Below, piece by piece: positions 5,616 to 7,228 of a DNA stretch of 7,228 nucleotides. A model generated the notes under the pieces. The model worked only from the letters and a program-made list of their open reading frames with translations. It ran no database searches and was not told the origin of the DNA. How positions within the stretch are numbered: position 1 is the stretch's first letter; each line of letters opens with the position of its first letter. Source of the DNA: G713 sp034717835 (lineage in GTDB: Bacteria; Chloroflexota; Anaerolineae; B4-G1; SLSP01); contig JAYELZ010000002.1 of the NCBI GenBank assembly GCA_034717835.1, positions 1-7,228 of the forward strand, given 5' to 3'. The translations under genes and the position numbers were made by a program.

Positions 5616-6986
5616 ATGATTGCGGTCTCGAAGGTAGTGATTTTAGGTTTGGCTCGACAGGGGAAGGCTCTGGCGCGCTTTTTTGCCGGCCAAGGCTGGC
5701 GAGTGACGGTTTCCGACGCGCGCAGTGAGGCGGACTTGCATCCAGCATTGGCCGAACTGGCCGCATTCCCCATGCGCTACGTGCTGGGCGAGCATCCCTT
5801 GAGTTTATTGGCCGATTGCGACTTGCTCTGCCTCAGCGGTGGCGTGCCGGTAGAATTGCCCATTGTGCAGGAAGCGCGGCGACGGGGGATTCCCGTGAGC
5901 AATGATGCGCAGGAGTTCTTGCGACGTTGCCCGGTTCCGGTGCTGGGCATCACCGGTTCGGCGGGCAAAACCACCACCACCGCGTTGGTCGGGGCGATGG
6001 CGCGGGAGGCGGGTTTCACGACTTGGGTGGGCGGCAATATCGGCTACCCGCTCATCAACGAGCTGCCCGCTATCGCGCCAGAAGATCGCGTGGTGCTGGA
6101 ACTCTCCAGCTTCCAGTTGGAACTGCTGAAATCTAGCCCGCAGGTGGCCGGCGTGTTGAACATCACGCCCAACCCTTTGGACCGGCATGGCAAGATGGAC
6201 GCCTATGTCAACGCTAAAGCGCAGATTGTCGCGCACCAGCAAGTGGATGACGTGGCGGTGTTGGGTTATGATGAGCCACGCGCGCGCGCGCTGGCGACCC
6301 AGACGGCGGCCCAGGTGCGCTACTTCAGCGGGCAGACGGCGGTGGAGCACGGCGCATTTTTGCGTGGCGAGGCGTTGGTCTTGCGCCGCGCCGGGCGTGA
6401 GGAGACCGTCTGCCCGCGGGCGGCGATCCGCCTGCGCGGCTACCATAACGTGCTCAATGTGCTGGCCGCCATCACGTTGGCGGACGCTATTGGCGTGCCG
6501 GTCGCGGCGATGCGCCGGGCGATTGCCGTGTTCACCGGGGTGGAACACCGGCTGGAAGAGGTGCGCCGCTGGCAGGGAGTGCTTTGGATCAACGACTCCA
6601 TCGCCACTGCGCCGGAACGGGTGTTGGCGGCGTTAGATTCTTTCGAGGAGCCGTTAGTTTTGCTAGCTGGCGGGCGCGATAAAGAGCTCCCCTGGGAGAA
6701 ATTTGCCCGGCGAGTGCTGGAGCGAGTGCGCGTCTTAATCCTCTTTGGAGAGGCGCAACCGCTGATTGAGGAACATGTCCGTCAGGCTGGGGAAGCGAGT
6801 GCGACGCCTGGAGCGTTGGAGAAACTCATCTGCGCCGAGACGTTGGAATGTGCGGTGGCGGAGGCTGCCCGAGTGGCTCTTCCCGGCGAGGTGGTGTTGC
6901 TCTCCCCTGGCGGCACCAGTTTTGATGCTTTCCGCGACTTCGTCGCGCGTGGGGAACGTTTCCGCGCGCTGGTTGGTGAGCTATGA
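5616..6986 (+). CDS. murD: UDP-N-acetylmuramoyl-L-alanine--D-glutamate ligase MurD
   Basis: Cytoplasmic ATP-dependent ligase that adds D-Glu to UDP-MurNAc-L-Ala, the second amino acid of the stem peptide. Length 456, normal for MurD. The N-terminal Rossmann-like domain starts KVVILGLARQGKALARFF (6-23) and holds LSGGVP (73-78). The central domain has the P-loop GITGSAGKTTTT (111-122), GGNIGYPL (139-146), LELSSFQLE (161-169), NITPNPLDRHGKMDAYVNAKAQI (182-204, with K201 the likely carboxylated lysine), and GYHNVLNVLAA (275-285). The C-terminal domain has FTGVEHRLEEV (306-316), INDSIATAPE (325-334), LLAGGRDKELPW (349-360) and LSPGGTSFDAFRDFVARGERF (429-449). LSSFQL, HRLE and LSP..SFD..F identify MurD among Mur ligases. 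Two motif positions depart from the E. coli form: NDSIATAP for NDSKATNP, and NPLDRH for DHLDRH. Its TGA overlaps the ftsW ATG. Confidence 0.96.
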   Translation: MIAVSKVVILGLARQGKALARFFAGQGWRVTVSDARSEADLHPALAELAAFPMRYVLGEHPLSLLADCDLLCLSGGVPVELPIVQEARRRGIPVSNDAQEFLRRCPVPVLGITGSAGKTTTTALVGAMAREAGFTTWVGGNIGYPLINELPAIAPEDRVVLELSSFQLELLKSSPQVAGVLNITPNPLDRHGKMDAYVNAKAQIVAHQQVDDVAVLGYDEPRARALATQTAAQVRYFSGQTAVEHGAFLRGEALVLRRAGREETVCPRAAIRLRGYHNVLNVLAAITLADAIGVPVAAMRRAIAVFTGVEHRLEEVRRWQGVLWINDSIATAPERVLAALDSFEEPLVLLAGGRDKELPWEKFARRVLERVRVLILFGEAQPLIEEHVRQAGEASATPGALEKLICAETLECAVAEAARVALPGEVVLLSPGGTSFDAFRDFVARGERFRALVGEL

Positions 6987-7228
6987 AACGTTTGAATAAG
7001 GGCCAATCTTCCGGTGATGCACTCTTAATGGTGACGGTTATGGCGCTCTTGGCTTTTGGGCTGTTGGTGCTTTATAGTGCCACTTTTTACGTGGGGGTTA
7101 GATTTTGGCACCAGCAGCTCCGCTGGATGCTGTTGGGAGGGCTATTGCTGGTAACGTTAGCTTATCTGGTGCCTTATCCTTTCTGGCAACGTCTGTCCAT
7201 CCCGCTGATGGGGTTGACTTTAATACTA
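6983..7228 (+). CDS. ftsW: FtsW, septal peptidoglycan glycosyltransferase (SEDS family), 5' part only
   Basis: Partial gene: 82 codons from ATG 6983 run open to the right edge of the window, without a stop. FtsW is a multi-pass membrane glycosyltransferase that polymerises lipid II at the septum with FtsI. The visible part has a short basic cytoplasmic start (MKRLNKGQSSGD), a first membrane helix at about 13-31 ending in the SEDS-type GLLVLYSAT (26-34), then RFWHQQLRWMLLG (40-52), as in the FtsW/RodA FxxxQLxwxxxG motif, a second helix (about 48-63) and the start of a third (about 70-82). The ATGA overlap with murD (6983-6986) signals translational coupling. The position after murD is the standard ftsW place. 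RodA has a similar N-terminus, but the context makes FtsW much more likely. Confidence 0.9.
   Translation, partial: MKRLNKGQSSGDALLMVTVMALLAFGLLVLYSATFYVGVRFWHQQLRWMLLGGLLLVTLAYLVPYPFWQRLSIPLMGLTLIL

Noticed and set aside
6277..6291. Alternating CACGCGCGCGCGCGC tract as a possible Z-DNA or functional repeat
   Set aside because: It lies in frame in murD and encodes PRARAL, which is ordinary for high-G+C DNA. Nothing else marks it as functional.
5805..6548. Long antisense open frame (247 codons) inside murD
   Set aside because: It lies entirely opposite a well-conserved murD. Long antisense frames are expected in high-G+C codon-biased genes, and the product (rich in R, H and Q) shows no recognisable domain.
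6187..6636. Overlapping + strand frame of 149 codons inside murD
   Set aside because: It is an alternate frame of murD, rich in R, W and C as expected from frame-shifted reading of high-G+C codons. The murD frame carries all the conserved motifs.

Overview
The window is a slice of a division and cell wall (dcw) gene cluster. Seven genes lie on the + strand, six complete and one cut by the right edge. In order they are rsmH (mraW), a small ftsL-like gene, ftsI (class B penicillin-binding protein), murF, mraY, murD and the start of ftsW. This is the common bacterial dcw order, except that no murE lies between ftsI and murF.

Organism: a bacterium that makes peptidoglycan, with moderately high G+C coding DNA. 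Several sequence details remind me of Chloroflexota, for example the MurD motifs NDSIATAPE and LSPGGTSFDAF, the MurF motif GRHSVHT, and an FtsI without PASTA domains. This assignment comes from remembered family patterns, not from a search, so it is only moderately secure.

Layout: 1-16 carries the rsmH ribosome binding site. rsmH (17-976) encodes the 16S rRNA C1402 N4-methyltransferase. 977-1091 is the only substantial gap: 115 bases with 36 G or C (about 31%), holding two back-to-back perfect inverted repeats at its left end and a doubled GTATTTTC motif. From 1092 the genes are tightly packed: ftsL-like (1092-1415), 1 base, ftsI (1417-3162), 20 bases, murF (3183-4604), 1-base overlap, mraY (4604-5602), 13 bases, murD (5616-6986), 4-base ATGA overlap, ftsW (6983 onward). 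This spacing implies one transcript with translational coupling, possibly with an added start or control point in the AT-rich gap.

How the genes work together: MurD adds D-Glu to UDP-MurNAc-L-Ala, and MurF later adds D-Ala-D-Ala to complete the UDP-MurNAc-pentapeptide. MraY moves the phospho-MurNAc-pentapeptide to undecaprenyl phosphate to make lipid I. FtsW (glycosyltransferase) and FtsI (transpeptidase) polymerise and crosslink septal wall, scaffolded and activated by FtsL. RsmH modifies the ribosome and is traditionally the first or second gene of this cluster.

I found no mobile element, CRISPR array, RNA gene or unknown protein-coding system. Apart from the local lack of murE, some motif substitutions and the structured AT-rich gap, this is ordinary core genome.
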